A stretch of DNA of 49,013 nt from Streptococcus mitis (GCF_002860865.1 NZ_PKIE01000010.1:1-49013); one strand, 5' to 3'. Positions 37,149 through 46,779 are shown, numbered from the stretch's first letter. The notes: generated by a model not told the origin, from the letters alone. Translations and numbers: made by a program.

Positions 37149-37240
37149 TGATGAAAGTACATAATTGTATAACAGGAAATTAATAAAGATAGGAAATTGT
37201 TGATAAATCCATAGGAGCAAGTAAAAATATGGGTACAAAT
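37147..37240 (+). pseudogene. Decayed duplicate of the receiver-HEPN gene 3' end
   Basis: This segment aligns with 37019-37105, about 128 bases upstream, at roughly three-quarters identity. Translated, QEINKDRKLLIN-P-stop-EQVK parallels EEINEERKLLIHLSERVK of the intact protein. An internal TAG and lost start show that it is a relic. It suggests that a second, diverged copy once followed, or that the locus was exchanged by recombination. Confidence 0.6.
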
Positions 37241-37280
37241 AGATCTTTTTATATCCAATAAAAAGATAAAATACAATTAT

Positions 37281-37308
37281 TTGCAAATTATCAAAATACT
37301 ACTAATAT
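37281..37308 (+). promoter_or_regulatory. Probable promoter of the second methyltransferase
   Basis: TTGCAA (37281-37286), a 16-base spacer and TAATAT (37303-37308), 30 bases before the ATG. The surrounding DNA is AT-rich, so chance matches are likely. Confidence 0.4.
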
Positions 37309-37338
37309 AACTAACATTTCTAGAAAGCAGGTAACTAC

Positions 37339-38559
37339 ATGACAAATTCTGTAAGTTCGAACCGACCTGAGAAGTACAACATTGCAGCTTTCTTCTCAGG
37401 TGTTGGGGGAATTGAGTTGGGATTTGAACAGACCAACGAGTTCAGAGTGGTGTATGCCAATGAGTTTGATAAGTATGCGCGTCAGACTTATCAGTTAAAC
37501 CATCCAGATACCTATTTGGATGGTCGTGATATTCACGATGTTCAGCCGGAAGATATCCCAGCTGAGCGCGTAGATGTGATTATGGGAGGTTTCCCTTGTC
37601 AGGCCTTTAGCATTGCGGGTTATCGCAAGGGATTTGATGATGATCGTGGCGATCTTTTCTTTGAGTTGCTTCGCATGATTGAGGGATGTAAACCTCGTGC
37701 TATCTTTATCGAAAACGTCAAGAACATGGTCGGTCATGATCATGGCAATACCTTCAAGGTTATTCGTGAGGCCTTGACCGAGAACAACTACTTTATCAAG
37801 TGGAAGGTTCTCAACGGGAAAGACTACGGAAATATCCCTCAAAACCGTGAGCGGATCTACATCGTTGGTTTTGATACCAAGGAAGCTTATGACTTGTTTG
37901 AATTTCCAGAGGAAATTAAACTGACTACGACTCTTCAAGACGTCATTAACTTTGGTGACCAGCTTGATGAAGTCTACTACTATCGTGAAGGCAAGCAAAA
38001 TTTCTACGACCAGTTGAAGTTTGAAGTGACTAGTCAAGATACGGTTTACCAGTGGCGCCGTCAATATGTCCGTGAAAATAAAAATGGCGTTGTCCCTACC
38101 CTAACAGCAAATATGGGAACAGGTGGTCACAACGTTCCATTGATCCTGACGGACAGTGGCGAGATTCGTAAGCTAACACCGAAAGAAACTTTTAATGTTC
38201 AAGGATATCCTAAATCCTTTAAAATCCCAGAAGGCGTTTCTAACGGTCAGCTATACAAACAGGCTGGGAATAGCGTAGTCGTTCCCGTGATTAAACGTAT
38301 CGCGGAAAATGTTGCCAAGGCCTTGAATGACAGCCAAGGGCAATCTCAACTTAACCGCTCAGGAAAATTCGCTATTATCTACACCAAGATGAATGGACAA
38401 TTTGAAGGGCAATCCTATGTCAAGGACTTTGTAGATAGCTATGATCAAGCTCTTGAAAAAATCAAATCTTATGATGATGGTCTAGCCCTTCTGTCTGGTG
38501 AAGATTATTTAAAATTGGTTAAAAAACGAGGAAATCTTGAATTTTACAGTATTAATTAA
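37339..38559 (+). CDS. DNA (cytosine-5-)-methyltransferase, type II module
   Basis: 406 residues. Motif I AAFFSGVGGIELGFE, IV GGFPCQAFS with catalytic Cys87, followed by IAGYRKGFDDDRGDLFFEL, VI ENVKNMVGHD, VIII RERIYIVGF, and X QAGNSVVVPV. An unusual C-terminal extension of about 75 residues (GKFAIIYTKMNGQFEGQSYV onward) follows motif X. Composition is host-like, unlike the upstream AT-rich methyltransferase. A probable restriction enzyme gene follows. Recognition sequence not predictable. Confidence 0.93.
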   Translation: MTNSVSSNRPEKYNIAAFFSGVGGIELGFEQTNEFRVVYANEFDKYARQTYQLNHPDTYLDGRDIHDVQPEDIPAERVDVIMGGFPCQAFSIAGYRKGFDDDRGDLFFELLRMIEGCKPRAIFIENVKNMVGHDHGNTFKVIREALTENNYFIKWKVLNGKDYGNIPQNRERIYIVGFDTKEAYDLFEFPEEIKLTTTLQDVINFGDQLDEVYYYREGKQNFYDQLKFEVTSQDTVYQWRRQYVRENKNGVVPTLTANMGTGGHNVPLILTDSGEIRKLTPKETFNVQGYPKSFKIPEGVSNGQLYKQAGNSVVVPVIKRIAENVAKALNDSQGQSQLNRSGKFAIIYTKMNGQFEGQSYVKDFVDSYDQALEKIKSYDDGLALLSGEDYLKLVKKRGNLEFYSIN

Positions 38560-38570
38560 CGAATATATAA

Positions 38571-38608
38571 AGAGGATTAGTGAAAAACTAATCTTCTTTT
38601 GATATACT
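38571..38608 (+). promoter_or_regulatory. Hairpin terminator followed by promoter of the restriction gene
   Basis: AGAGGATTAGT pairs with ACTAATCTTCT, followed by TTTT; then TGATATACT, an extended -10 with TATACT at 38603-38608. The nuclease gene may therefore have its own promoter rather than simple readthrough from the methyltransferase. Confidence 0.55.
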
Positions 38609-38630
38609 GAAAATAGAAAAGAGGGTGCTT

Positions 38631-40208
38631 ATGTGGGAATATCTAAAGTCTGAACAAAAAGACAAATACAAAACTTTAATTACCAACTTCGCTAGTTTGA
38701 GCCAAGCTTTCTCTCAAAAGGCAGAATCAGAAGATGAGGGACAAACAGAGAATTATGTTGCTCCAATTGTTAATTCTAAATTTCAAGAGACTGTTTTTCA
38801 AAAAGCATTTAATGCCGTTGGAGAAGATATTGCCAATACTTCCTATGATGCCTCTGTCGTTGTGGATGAAAATCATAAATACCTAGTGGGTATCAAGTCT
38901 TTTGGAATCAATTCTGGAGACCAAAAAATTGCCCAGTTTAAGAAAGACTCACAAGATTGGACGGAATTGTTGGGTGATATCAAATTCCATGCAGATATCT
39001 CATCAGATAAAGAAACAGCAGACAAGAAAAACTATCAACGCTATGAAGAGTTGGCACGAAAGATTGCGACCTTAAGAAATCAGAGAATCGAATCTTCTAA
39101 GGCACAAATTAAGGGTTTTAACTCAGATTCGGTCAATGTTGAAGCTGTTTATCACGTTCTAATGCCGACACCAAAGGGAGAAAATCCTAGGATTTTTGTT
39201 GGCGAGACGACTTATTTACCAGTCGATATTGATAATCTGGTCATTGAAGGTTCAACCACCAAAAACAATCCAACTAATTTTCGATTTACGGATGGACAAC
39301 ATCATTACAAGTATACAGCAGCTGATAGCCAGCTCCACATGACTTTTAATAATAAAGACATTGTGGTAGACACTTGGGACGTCCATTATATTGAAGATCC
39401 TTTTTCGCTATTTGAAAATCTTCATTTACTGACAGCTGAAAAGGATAAAACTGATATCTTAGAGACAGTGTCTTGGGTTATCACAGATAAACATGGAAAT
39501 GTGGAAGAAAACTCTGGCTTCAATGCCTTTAATGGTGGTTCAAAATTAGCTAAAAAAGATCGGCTGCCACGAATTTTAAAGATTCAGGAAAAATTCAAAG
39601 ACAGTCTGGCTCCAGAAGAACTAGCTTTTGTGACCTTCTCTTTAGAGGAAATTCTATTGAAAAAATGGACCAGTAAGGAAGAAAAAGCTCAGATGAAAGC
39701 TATTCGTGAGGATTTGATTCACTTTGTTCACAATACTGGCAATAAAAAACTCATTAAAGAAATTGAACAACTCGTATATCGGCCAGTTAGTGAAGTTTAC
39801 ATTCCTCTGCCTGAATCGAAAAACTTTCACGATGAAAGACCTGATTTCTTTGGTCCTGGGTTTGGGACCTTTGAACCTGGTACTAAAAAACTAGCTCTAT
39901 CCAAAGAAGAAAGAACCTTTAAGCTATGCTTCTTATCTTCTGGAGATGTCATCAATGCCTATATCAACCAAGAAGCTGGTAAGGCTATTCAGTCTACAGA
40001 TAAGCAAGAAATCCTCGGGAATTGGATTTTACGTGGTGTTTTCCAACTACAGGAACGAGAAGTCTTGACAGGACAACGACTAAATGAACTGGAAATCAAT
40101 GGAATTCGATTGACCAAGTTTAAAAATGGGGAAATAGGTATTGAATTTATCTGGATTGATACTGAAAATCCACCTCACGATGCCATCGGCTGGGTAGCAA
40201 AGAAATAA
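38631..40208 (+). CDS. Probable type II restriction endonuclease
   Basis: 525 residues from the ATG at 38631 (AGAGGG upstream). I do not recognise the family with certainty. An N-terminal segment has SYDASVVVDENHKYLVGIKSFG (Asp73, Lys89), which looks like a PD-(D/E)xK core in which the usual Glu is Gly. The rest has mixed alpha/beta composition without helicase or ATPase motifs. Location directly after a cytosine methyltransferase is the main support for restriction function. Composition is host-like. Confidence 0.65.
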   Translation: MWEYLKSEQKDKYKTLITNFASLSQAFSQKAESEDEGQTENYVAPIVNSKFQETVFQKAFNAVGEDIANTSYDASVVVDENHKYLVGIKSFGINSGDQKIAQFKKDSQDWTELLGDIKFHADISSDKETADKKNYQRYEELARKIATLRNQRIESSKAQIKGFNSDSVNVEAVYHVLMPTPKGENPRIFVGETTYLPVDIDNLVIEGSTTKNNPTNFRFTDGQHHYKYTAADSQLHMTFNNKDIVVDTWDVHYIEDPFSLFENLHLLTAEKDKTDILETVSWVITDKHGNVEENSGFNAFNGGSKLAKKDRLPRILKIQEKFKDSLAPEELAFVTFSLEEILLKKWTSKEEKAQMKAIREDLIHFVHNTGNKKLIKEIEQLVYRPVSEVYIPLPESKNFHDERPDFFGPGFGTFEPGTKKLALSKEERTFKLCFLSSGDVINAYINQEAGKAIQSTDKQEILGNWILRGVFQLQEREVLTGQRLNELEINGIRLTKFKNGEIGIEFIWIDTENPPHDAIGWVAKK

Positions 40209-40238
40209 AAAGTCCTGTCACTTTCTCCCCCTTAACCT

Positions 40239-40267
40239 TTGACTATTCCGTAAAATTATCGTAAAAT
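40239..40267 (+). promoter_or_regulatory. rpoE promoter
   Basis: TTGACT (40239-40244), a 17-base spacer and TAAAAT (40262-40267), about 72 bases before the rpoE start. Confidence 0.65.
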
Positions 40268-40339
40268 AAAGAGTAAATGATAAAATGAGGTCAGAGTCTG
40301 TTCGCTCTGGCGATAGTAGTATAAATGAGGAGAAACGCT

Positions 40340-40927
40340 TTGGAATTAGAAGTATTTGCTGGGCAAGAAAAAAGTGAACTATCTATGATTGAGGTAGCGC
40401 GTGCTATCTTGGAACTTCGTGGTCGCGATCACGAGATGCATTTTAGCGATCTTGTAAACGAAATTCAAAACTACCTTGGAACATCAAACAGCGATATCCG
40501 TGAAGCCTTGCCTTTGTTCTACACAGAGTTGAACTTTGACGGTAGCTTCATCTCACTTGGAGACAACAAATGGGGTCTTCGTTCATGGTATGGTGTGGAC
40601 GAAATCGACGAAGAAATCATTGCTCTTGAAGAAAATGACGACGATGAAGTAGCACCAAAAGCTAAGAAAAAACGCGTCAATGCCTTCATGGATGGCGATT
40701 CAGATGCTATTGACTACAATGCAGATGATCCAGAAGATGAAGATGCATACGAAGCTGATCCAGCACTTTCATACGATGATGAAAATCCAGATGATGAGAA
40801 AAATGAAGTGGAAGCTTACGATGCAGAAATCAACGAAATCGCCCCAGATGACTTGGGTGAAGACGTGGATCTCAACGAAGAAGACGATGAGTTTTCAGAC
40901 GATGATTCTGAAAACGTCGAGGAATAA
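40340..40927 (+). CDS. rpoE: RNA polymerase delta subunit RpoE
   Basis: 195 residues from TTG 40340, behind AGGAG; the ATG at 40325 has no site, and the known streptococcal N-terminus is [16 protein letters not shown] winged-helix domain (about 1-90) is followed by a highly acidic disordered tail rich in Asp and Glu. Delta increases promoter selectivity and recycling of RNA polymerase in Gram-positive bacteria. It precedes pyrG, as in related bacteria. Confidence 0.95.
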   Translation: MELEVFAGQEKSELSMIEVARAILELRGRDHEMHFSDLVNEIQNYLGTSNSDIREALPLFYTELNFDGSFISLGDNKWGLRSWYGVDEIDEEIIALEENDDDEVAPKAKKKRVNAFMDGDSDAIDYNADDPEDEDAYEADPALSYDDENPDDEKNEVEAYDAEINEIAPDDLGEDVDLNEEDDEFSDDDSENVEE

Positions 40928-40937
40928 AAGTTAGCTA

Positions 40938-41030
40938 TTGACAATTATCCTATTTTTAGGTATCATATTGTTCGGGCACCTCTTTTAGAGGTCGGGGCTC
41001 CCTAGTTCTTAGGGAGCTATTTTTGTTTTT
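40938..41030 (+). promoter_or_regulatory. pyrG promoter and CTP-type attenuator
   Basis: TTGACA (40938-40943), 17 bases and TATCAT (40961-40966). The predicted start is GGGC (40974-40977). A small hairpin ACCTC/GAGGT (40978-40992) is followed by terminator GCTCCCTA/TAGGGAGC and a T-rich tail (40997-41030). In Bacillus and Lactococcus pyrG, low CTP causes extra G residues at a GGGC start that pair with the CU-rich terminator arm; all elements are present here. Confidence 0.8.
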
Positions 41031-41150
41031 CAAGAAGTTATCTTCTTGTATTTTGGTTGTGAATCTGGTGCAGTCGTTCCAGATTATTCTTATTAGTAGG
41101 GTCTTGTTTTCTATGTCCCCTCGTAGTTGACAAGACCTTGAGCATTTTAG

Positions 41151-42770
<1,620 letters not shown>

Positions 42771-42779
42771 CTAGATTAT

Positions 42780-42809
42780 AACCTTTGAGAACAATCTCAG
42801 AGGTTTTTT
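42780..42809 (+). terminator. pyrG terminator
   Basis: AACCTTTGAGA-ACAA-TCTCAGAGGTT followed by TTTT. Confidence 0.87.
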
Positions 42810-42831
42810 GCTTGCATATTTAGGATATGAG

Positions 42832-42859
42832 TTGCAAAATAAAGACATAGTGATATAAT
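42832..42859 (+). promoter_or_regulatory. Promoter of the choline-binding protein gene
   Basis: TTGCAA (42832-42837), a 16-base spacer and TATAAT (42854-42859), 31 bases before the start codon. Confidence 0.7.
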
Positions 42860-42889
42860 TAACATAATAAAAGTTAAGGAGGATTTACA

Positions 42890-43963
42890 ATGAAAAAAAT
42901 CACACTATTTGGTTTGTCTCTAGCATGCCTAGCTTTACTGGCTTTTCCTCATTCAGGTCAGGCCTTCGATCTAAAAGAAGAATGGGTTGTTAAGTGTGGA
43001 GTACAGTATCAAGATGGCAAGATTCTTCGATTTAACAATGGTCATGAAGTGGATATCAAAGTCTTGGATTTGCCAAAAACCGAGAAAATCGAGTGGACGG
43101 TTAGTCTCAATGGTCAAGATCAGACAGTCAATTTCCTAGGTCAAGAAAAGGACAAGTCTATGATTGGCGTAGAAGGGCGTTATCTGAATTTCTATGTTCC
43201 ATATGGCTATAGAGGAGATATCAAGGTAGAAGCCAAGAGCGGAAACGAAGTGAAGACCTGGTCAACGAAAGTGGTTGACGATGTACATCATGAAGGTGGA
43301 AAGAGAGGCTACTACCGTATTGAAGAATCAAATAATCAATACACTTACCTCGATGCTAAATGGGATTATCAAACCAAGACTTACACTGCCACCCTACCAG
43401 AGACTGTCAATGGTCAAAAAGTCTTTGCTTGGGCAGACTATGACAATGGTGAGTTGAAACTTGAAAAACAAAAGTCTATTAGTCATAAATATGATGGAGG
43501 ATCTTTCAAAGAACTTTATCCAATCGTAAAAGCAGAAAGCTGGCTAAAATCAAACCAAAACTGGTACTATCAAAAACAAGGTCAATTAGTAGAGAAGGAT
43601 TGGGTTAAGGACAAGGGAACTTGGTACTTTATGAACGATAAAGGAGTCATGTTCAATCAAACTTGGCTCTATCAAGGTGGCAACTGGTATGCCTTTAAAT
43701 CATCAGGAGCCATGATTGCTAGTGATTGGCTTTACGATCAAGGCAAGTGGTACTATTTATCAACTTCAGGAGCTATGAAAGCAAGCGCTTGGGTTTATGA
43801 CAAGGGAGACTGGTATTATGTAAGTTCTTCTGGTGCCATGCAAGCGAATGATTGGATCAAAGACAATGGTAAGTGGTATTATCTAGCTTCATCAGGTAAG
43901 ATGCTTCGCAATACCTACACACCTGATGCTTACTACGTTGACAACTCAGGTGCCTGGCGATAA
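42890..43963 (+). CDS. Choline-binding surface protein
   Basis: 357 residues. A signal peptide (about 1-25, ending HSGQA) directs export. Residues about 26-210 form a beta-rich region with no family I recognise (two Ig-like halves are possible). From about 216 to the end there are some seven choline-binding repeats with the pattern W-x-x-D/Q-x-G-x-WYY...SGAM, anchoring the protein to choline on teichoic acid. No catalytic domain of LytA, LytB or LytC type is seen, so it is likely an adhesin or a modulator. AAGGAGG precedes the ATG. Confidence 0.88.
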   Translation: MKKITLFGLSLACLALLAFPHSGQAFDLKEEWVVKCGVQYQDGKILRFNNGHEVDIKVLDLPKTEKIEWTVSLNGQDQTVNFLGQEKDKSMIGVEGRYLNFYVPYGYRGDIKVEAKSGNEVKTWSTKVVDDVHHEGGKRGYYRIEESNNQYTYLDAKWDYQTKTYTATLPETVNGQKVFAWADYDNGELKLEKQKSISHKYDGGSFKELYPIVKAESWLKSNQNWYYQKQGQLVEKDWVKDKGTWYFMNDKGVMFNQTWLYQGGNWYAFKSSGAMIASDWLYDQGKWYYLSTSGAMKASAWVYDKGDWYYVSSSGAMQANDWIKDNGKWYYLASSGKMLRNTYTPDAYYVDNSGAWR

Positions 43964-43964
43964 G

Positions 43965-44128
43965 AATAATATTCTTCGAAAATCTCTTCAAACCACGTCA
44001 GCTTCATCCACAACCTCAAAACAGTGTTTTGAGCTGACTTCGTCAGTTCTATCCACAACCTCAAAACGCTGTTTTGAGCAGCCTGCGGCTAGCTTCCTAG
44101 TTTGCGCTTTGATTTTCATTGAGTATAA
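43965..44128 (+). repeat. BOX element
   Basis: Matches the pneumococcal BOX: boxA start ATTCTTCGAAAATCTCTTCA with CACGTCAGC, boxB units built on CCACAACCTCAAAAC-GTTTTGAGC (two, with one CTGACTTCGTCAG junction), and boxC (GCCTGCGGCTAGCTTCCTAG to TTTTCATTGAGTAT). The 3' half of boxA is missing, fused straight to boxB. BOX elements are small nonautonomous repeats of mitis-group streptococci that form RNA hairpins. Confidence 0.88.
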
Positions 44129-44131
44129 GAA

Positions 44132-44160
44132 GTCCTTTTCCTTTAAGGAAGAGGCTTTTT
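44132..44160 (+). terminator. Terminator after the BOX element
   Basis: CCTTTTCCTT/AAGGAAGAGG hairpin followed by CTTTTTAC. Confidence 0.7.
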
Positions 44161-44185
44161 ACTTGCTTTTCTGCTGCTTCCTCAT

Positions 44186-44214
44186 TTGTCCTAAAAACTT
44201 TTTTGTGTTAAAAT
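44186..44214 (+). promoter_or_regulatory. Promoter giving a probable leaderless transcript
   Basis: TTGTCC (44186-44191), a 17-base spacer and TAAAAT (44209-44214). The ATG at 44222 begins after a seven-base gap, just where transcription should start. Confidence 0.5.
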
Positions 44215-44221
44215 GAATGGT

Positions 44222-44512
44222 ATGAAAGCTAAAAAAATGTGGATGGCAGGTCTGGCTCTGCTTGGTATTGGGAGCCTTGCCCTTGCTACGAAAAAAGTTG
44301 CAGATGACCGCAAGCTCATGAAGACTCAGGAAGAGTTGGCAGAGATTGTGCGAGACCATTTTTCAGACATGGGGGAAATCGCGGCCCTCTATGTTCAAGT
44401 CTATGAAAGCAGTCTAGAGAGCTTGGTTGGTGGCGTCATTTTTGAGGATGGCCGTCATTATACCTTTGTCTATGAAAATGAGGACCTGGTCTATGAGGAG
44501 GAAGTCTTATGA
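44222..44512 (+). CDS. DUF4651 domain-containing membrane-anchored protein
   Basis: 96 residues. An N-terminal hydrophobic helix (about 8-22, WMAGLALLGIGSLAL) is followed by an acidic domain ending TFVYENEDLVYEEEVL, as in the DUF4651 proteins of streptococci. Either ATG (44213 or 44222) lacks a ribosome site; 44222 coincides with the predicted transcription start. It overlaps the thioredoxin gene by four bases. Function unknown; context suggests a redox or envelope role. Confidence 0.8.
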   Translation: MKAKKMWMAGLALLGIGSLALATKKVADDRKLMKTQEELAEIVRDHFSDMGEIAALYVQVYESSLESLVGGVIFEDGRHYTFVYENEDLVYEEEVL

Positions 44513-44826
44513 TACAACCAGCAAGTTTAGAAGAATTGGCATCTTTAGTAGAAAAAGATGGCAAGAAAGTCTTCCTTTTTGTGGCGGACTGGTGTGGCGA
44601 TTGTCGTTATATCTATCCTGCCTTGCCAGAGATTGAGGAGACTAATCCAGAGTTCACCTTTATTCGAGTGGACCGAGACCAGTATATGGATTTGGCCAAA
44701 CTCTGGGATGTATATGGAATCCCTAGCCTTGTTGTTCTAGAAAAAGACAAGGAAATTGGTCGTTTTGTTAATCGCGATCGTAAAAGTAAGCAACAAATTA
44801 ACGACTTTTTAGCAGGACTGAAATAG
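44509..44826 (+). CDS. Thioredoxin-family protein
   Basis: 105 residues, thioredoxin fold. Active site WCGDC (Cys29, Cys32) instead of WCGPC, and the cis-Pro loop GIPSLVVLEKDKEIGRF. No signal peptide, so cytoplasmic. It probably reduces disulfides; the acidic residue in the active site should shift its redox potential. Coupled to the DUF4651 gene by an ATGA overlap and followed after 15 bases by ytpR. Confidence 0.92.
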   Translation: MIQPASLEELASLVEKDGKKVFLFVADWCGDCRYIYPALPEIEETNPEFTFIRVDRDQYMDLAKLWDVYGIPSLVVLEKDKEIGRFVNRDRKSKQQINDFLAGLK

Positions 44827-44841
44827 GAGAAAAGAGAAACA

Positions 44842-45468
44842 ATGATTTTTACATATAACAAAGAACATGTCGGTGATGTCCTTATGGTCATCGTGAAAAA
44901 CAGTGGAGATGCCAAACTGGATGTGGAGCGCAAAGGCAAGGTAGCTCGTGTTTTCCTCAAAGACAATGGGGAAACAGTGGCGTGGAATGTTTTCGAAGTT
45001 TCAAGTTTATTTGAAATTGCAGAGCGTGGTCAAGTTTTTTTATCAGATGAGCAAGTCGCTCGTTTGAACCAAGAATTACAGGCGGAAGGCTTTACAGAAG
45101 AAATTGTAAATGACAAGGAACCTAAGTTTGTTGTTGGTGAAATTGTCGAGATGGTAGCCCATCCAGATAGTGACCACCTCAACATCTGCCAAGTTGCAGT
45201 CGCAAGTGACAAGACAGTGCAAATCGTTGCAGGGGCTCCCAATGCGCGTGTCGGGTTGAAAACCATTGTGGCTCTTCCTGGAGCGATGATGCCCAAAGGC
45301 AATCTTATTTTCCCAGGTGAACTTCGTGGTGAAAAGAGTTTTGGCATGATGTGTAGTCCTCGTGAATTGCATTTGCCAAAGGCTCCGCAAAAACGTGGTA
45401 TTATTGAATTATCAGAAGACCAAGTTGTTGGAACTCCATTTGACCCAGCTAAACACTGGACTGCCTAA
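44842..45468 (+). CDS. ytpR: YtpR family tRNA-binding domain protein
   Basis: 208 residues. The N-terminal domain (about 1-85) is specific to YtpR; the C-terminal OB-fold tRNA-binding domain (about 90-200) has VGEIVEMVAHPDSDHLNICQV and SFGMMCSPRELHLP, as in the EMAP/PheT N-terminal domain. The cellular role is not established; it is thought to bind structured RNA. Follows thioredoxin in the operon with AGGAG. Confidence 0.92.
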   Translation: MIFTYNKEHVGDVLMVIVKNSGDAKLDVERKGKVARVFLKDNGETVAWNVFEVSSLFEIAERGQVFLSDEQVARLNQELQAEGFTEEIVNDKEPKFVVGEIVEMVAHPDSDHLNICQVAVASDKTVQIVAGAPNARVGLKTIVALPGAMMPKGNLIFPGELRGEKSFGMMCSPRELHLPKAPQKRGIIELSEDQVVGTPFDPAKHWTA

Positions 45469-45509
45469 GCAGTTGTTAGTATCTGATAGACCAGCTAGAA
45501 GGAAATAAG

Positions 45510-46271
45510 ATGGCAAAAAATGTAGTGATTACAGGAGCGACATCAGGTATTGGTGAAGCGATTGCGCGTGCTTATCTGGAGCAGGGTGAGAATGTCGTTC
45601 TAACTGGACGACGGATAGATAGACTAGAAACCCTCAAGTCGGAGTTTGCAGAAGTCTTCCCAAATCAAACTGTCTGGACCTTTTCACTAGATGTGACGAA
45701 TATGACCATGGTGAAGACTGTCTGCTCTGATATTCTAGAAACGATAGGTCAGATTGATATTCTGGTCAACAATGCCGGACTGGCTCTAGGTTTAGCACCT
45801 TATCAGGACTATGAAGAGTTGGATATGTTGACCATGCTGGATACCAATGTCAAAGGTTTGATGGCCGTCACTCGCTGTTTCTTGCCAGCAATGGTAAAAG
45901 CCAATCAAGGACATATCATCAACATGGGGTCAACCGCAGGAATCTACGCCTATGCTGGTGCCGCTGTTTACTCAGCTACCAAGGCAGCAGTTAAGACCTT
46001 TTCAGATGGTCTGCGAATTGATACCATCGCAACGGATATCAAGGTGACGACCATTCAGCCTGGAATTGTCGAAACAGATTTTTCTACAGTGCGTTTTCAT
46101 GGTGACAAAGAGCGGGCTGCGTCCGTTTACCAAGGAATAGAAGCCTTGCAAGCTCAAGATATTGCAGACACAGTAGTCTATGTGACTAGTCAACCTCGTC
46201 GTGTTCAGATTACAGATATGACCATTATGGCAAATCAACAGGCGACAGGTTTCATGGTTCATAAAAACTAA
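45510..46271 (+). CDS. Short-chain dehydrogenase/reductase
   Basis: 253 residues. Rossmann motif TGATSGIGEAIA (10-21), NNAG, the catalytic Ser in NMGSTAGIY, and YSATKAAV with catalytic Tyr-x3-Lys. C-terminal MANQQATGFMVHKN. The N-terminal TGRRIDR favours NADPH. Closest in style to YdfG/serine 3-dehydrogenase-type oxidoreductases; the substrate is not known. GAAGGA precedes the ATG. Confidence 0.92.
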   Translation: MAKNVVITGATSGIGEAIARAYLEQGENVVLTGRRIDRLETLKSEFAEVFPNQTVWTFSLDVTNMTMVKTVCSDILETIGQIDILVNNAGLALGLAPYQDYEELDMLTMLDTNVKGLMAVTRCFLPAMVKANQGHIINMGSTAGIYAYAGAAVYSATKAAVKTFSDGLRIDTIATDIKVTTIQPGIVETDFSTVRFHGDKERAASVYQGIEALQAQDIADTVVYVTSQPRRVQITDMTIMANQQATGFMVHKN

Positions 46272-46285
46272 AAAATTTCCTCGAA

Positions 46286-46310
46286 AGTTACAAATTTCTG
46301 TAACTTTTTT
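46286..46310 (+). terminator. Terminator of the dehydrogenase gene
   Basis: AGTTAC-N8-GTAACT followed by T residues, ending just before the competence box. Confidence 0.8.
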
Positions 46311-46325
46311 GATTTTCTGCGAATA
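46305..46325 (+). promoter_or_regulatory. ComX/SigX competence (cin) promoter of ssbB
   Basis: TGCGAATA (46318-46325) matches the streptococcal cin-box consensus (TACGAATA), with a T-rich stretch at 46305-46310 as the upstream element. It lies 21 bases before the ssbB start, so the gene is predicted to be induced in the competent state. Confidence 0.82.
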
Positions 46326-46346
46326 GATAAGTAGGAGGAAGAAAAT

Positions 46347-46742
46347 ATGTATAATAAAGTTATTCTTATTGGAAGAATCGTTGCAGCACCAGAATTGCAC
46401 AAAACCAGCAATGACAAGTCAGTAGCACGAGCAACTATCGCTGTGAACCGTCGTTACAAAGACCAAAACGGGGAACGCGAAGCTGATTTTGTCAATATGG
46501 TTCTTTGGGGCAGACTAGCAGAAAGCTTGGCCAGCTACGCAACCAAAGGTAGTCTCATTTCCGTTGATGGGGAACTTCGTACCCGTCGTTTTGAGAAAAA
46601 TGGTCAAATGAACTACGTGACCGAAGTCCTCGTCACAGGATTCCAACTCTTGGAAAGTCGTGCTCAACGTGCCATGCGTGAAAATAATGCAGGCCAAGAT
46701 TTGGCAGATTTGGTCTTGGAAGAGGAAGAATTGCCATTTTAA
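46347..46742 (+). CDS. ssbB: Single-stranded DNA-binding protein SsbB (competence type)
   Basis: 131 residues, short OB-fold SSB without a long linker. YNKVILIGRIVAAPELHKT and FVNMVLWGRLAESLASYATKGS are SSB hallmarks, and the acidic tip EEEELPF is kept. A competence box lies directly upstream. In pneumococcus SsbB protects imported single strands during transformation. AGGAGGAAG precedes the ATG. Confidence 0.94.
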   Translation: MYNKVILIGRIVAAPELHKTSNDKSVARATIAVNRRYKDQNGEREADFVNMVLWGRLAESLASYATKGSLISVDGELRTRRFEKNGQMNYVTEVLVTGFQLLESRAQRAMRENNAGQDLADLVLEEEELPF

Positions 46743-46747
46743 GCATT

Positions 46748-46779
46748 AAAAAGTCTGAGTTGCTCTCAGGCTTTTTATC
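46748..46779 (+). terminator. ssbB terminator
   Basis: AAAAAGTCTGAG-N5-CTCAGGCTTTTT hairpin with a T-rich 3' arm. Confidence 0.82.

Noticed and set aside
40680..40934. Met-rich frame within the acidic tail of rpoE
   Set aside because: It is the +1 reading of GAT/GAA-rich codons; no start signal.
43965..44128. The repeat after the choline-binding gene as a CRISPR array or insertion sequence
   Set aside because: It fits the boxA-boxB-boxC structure of BOX elements, has no regular spacers and no transposase.
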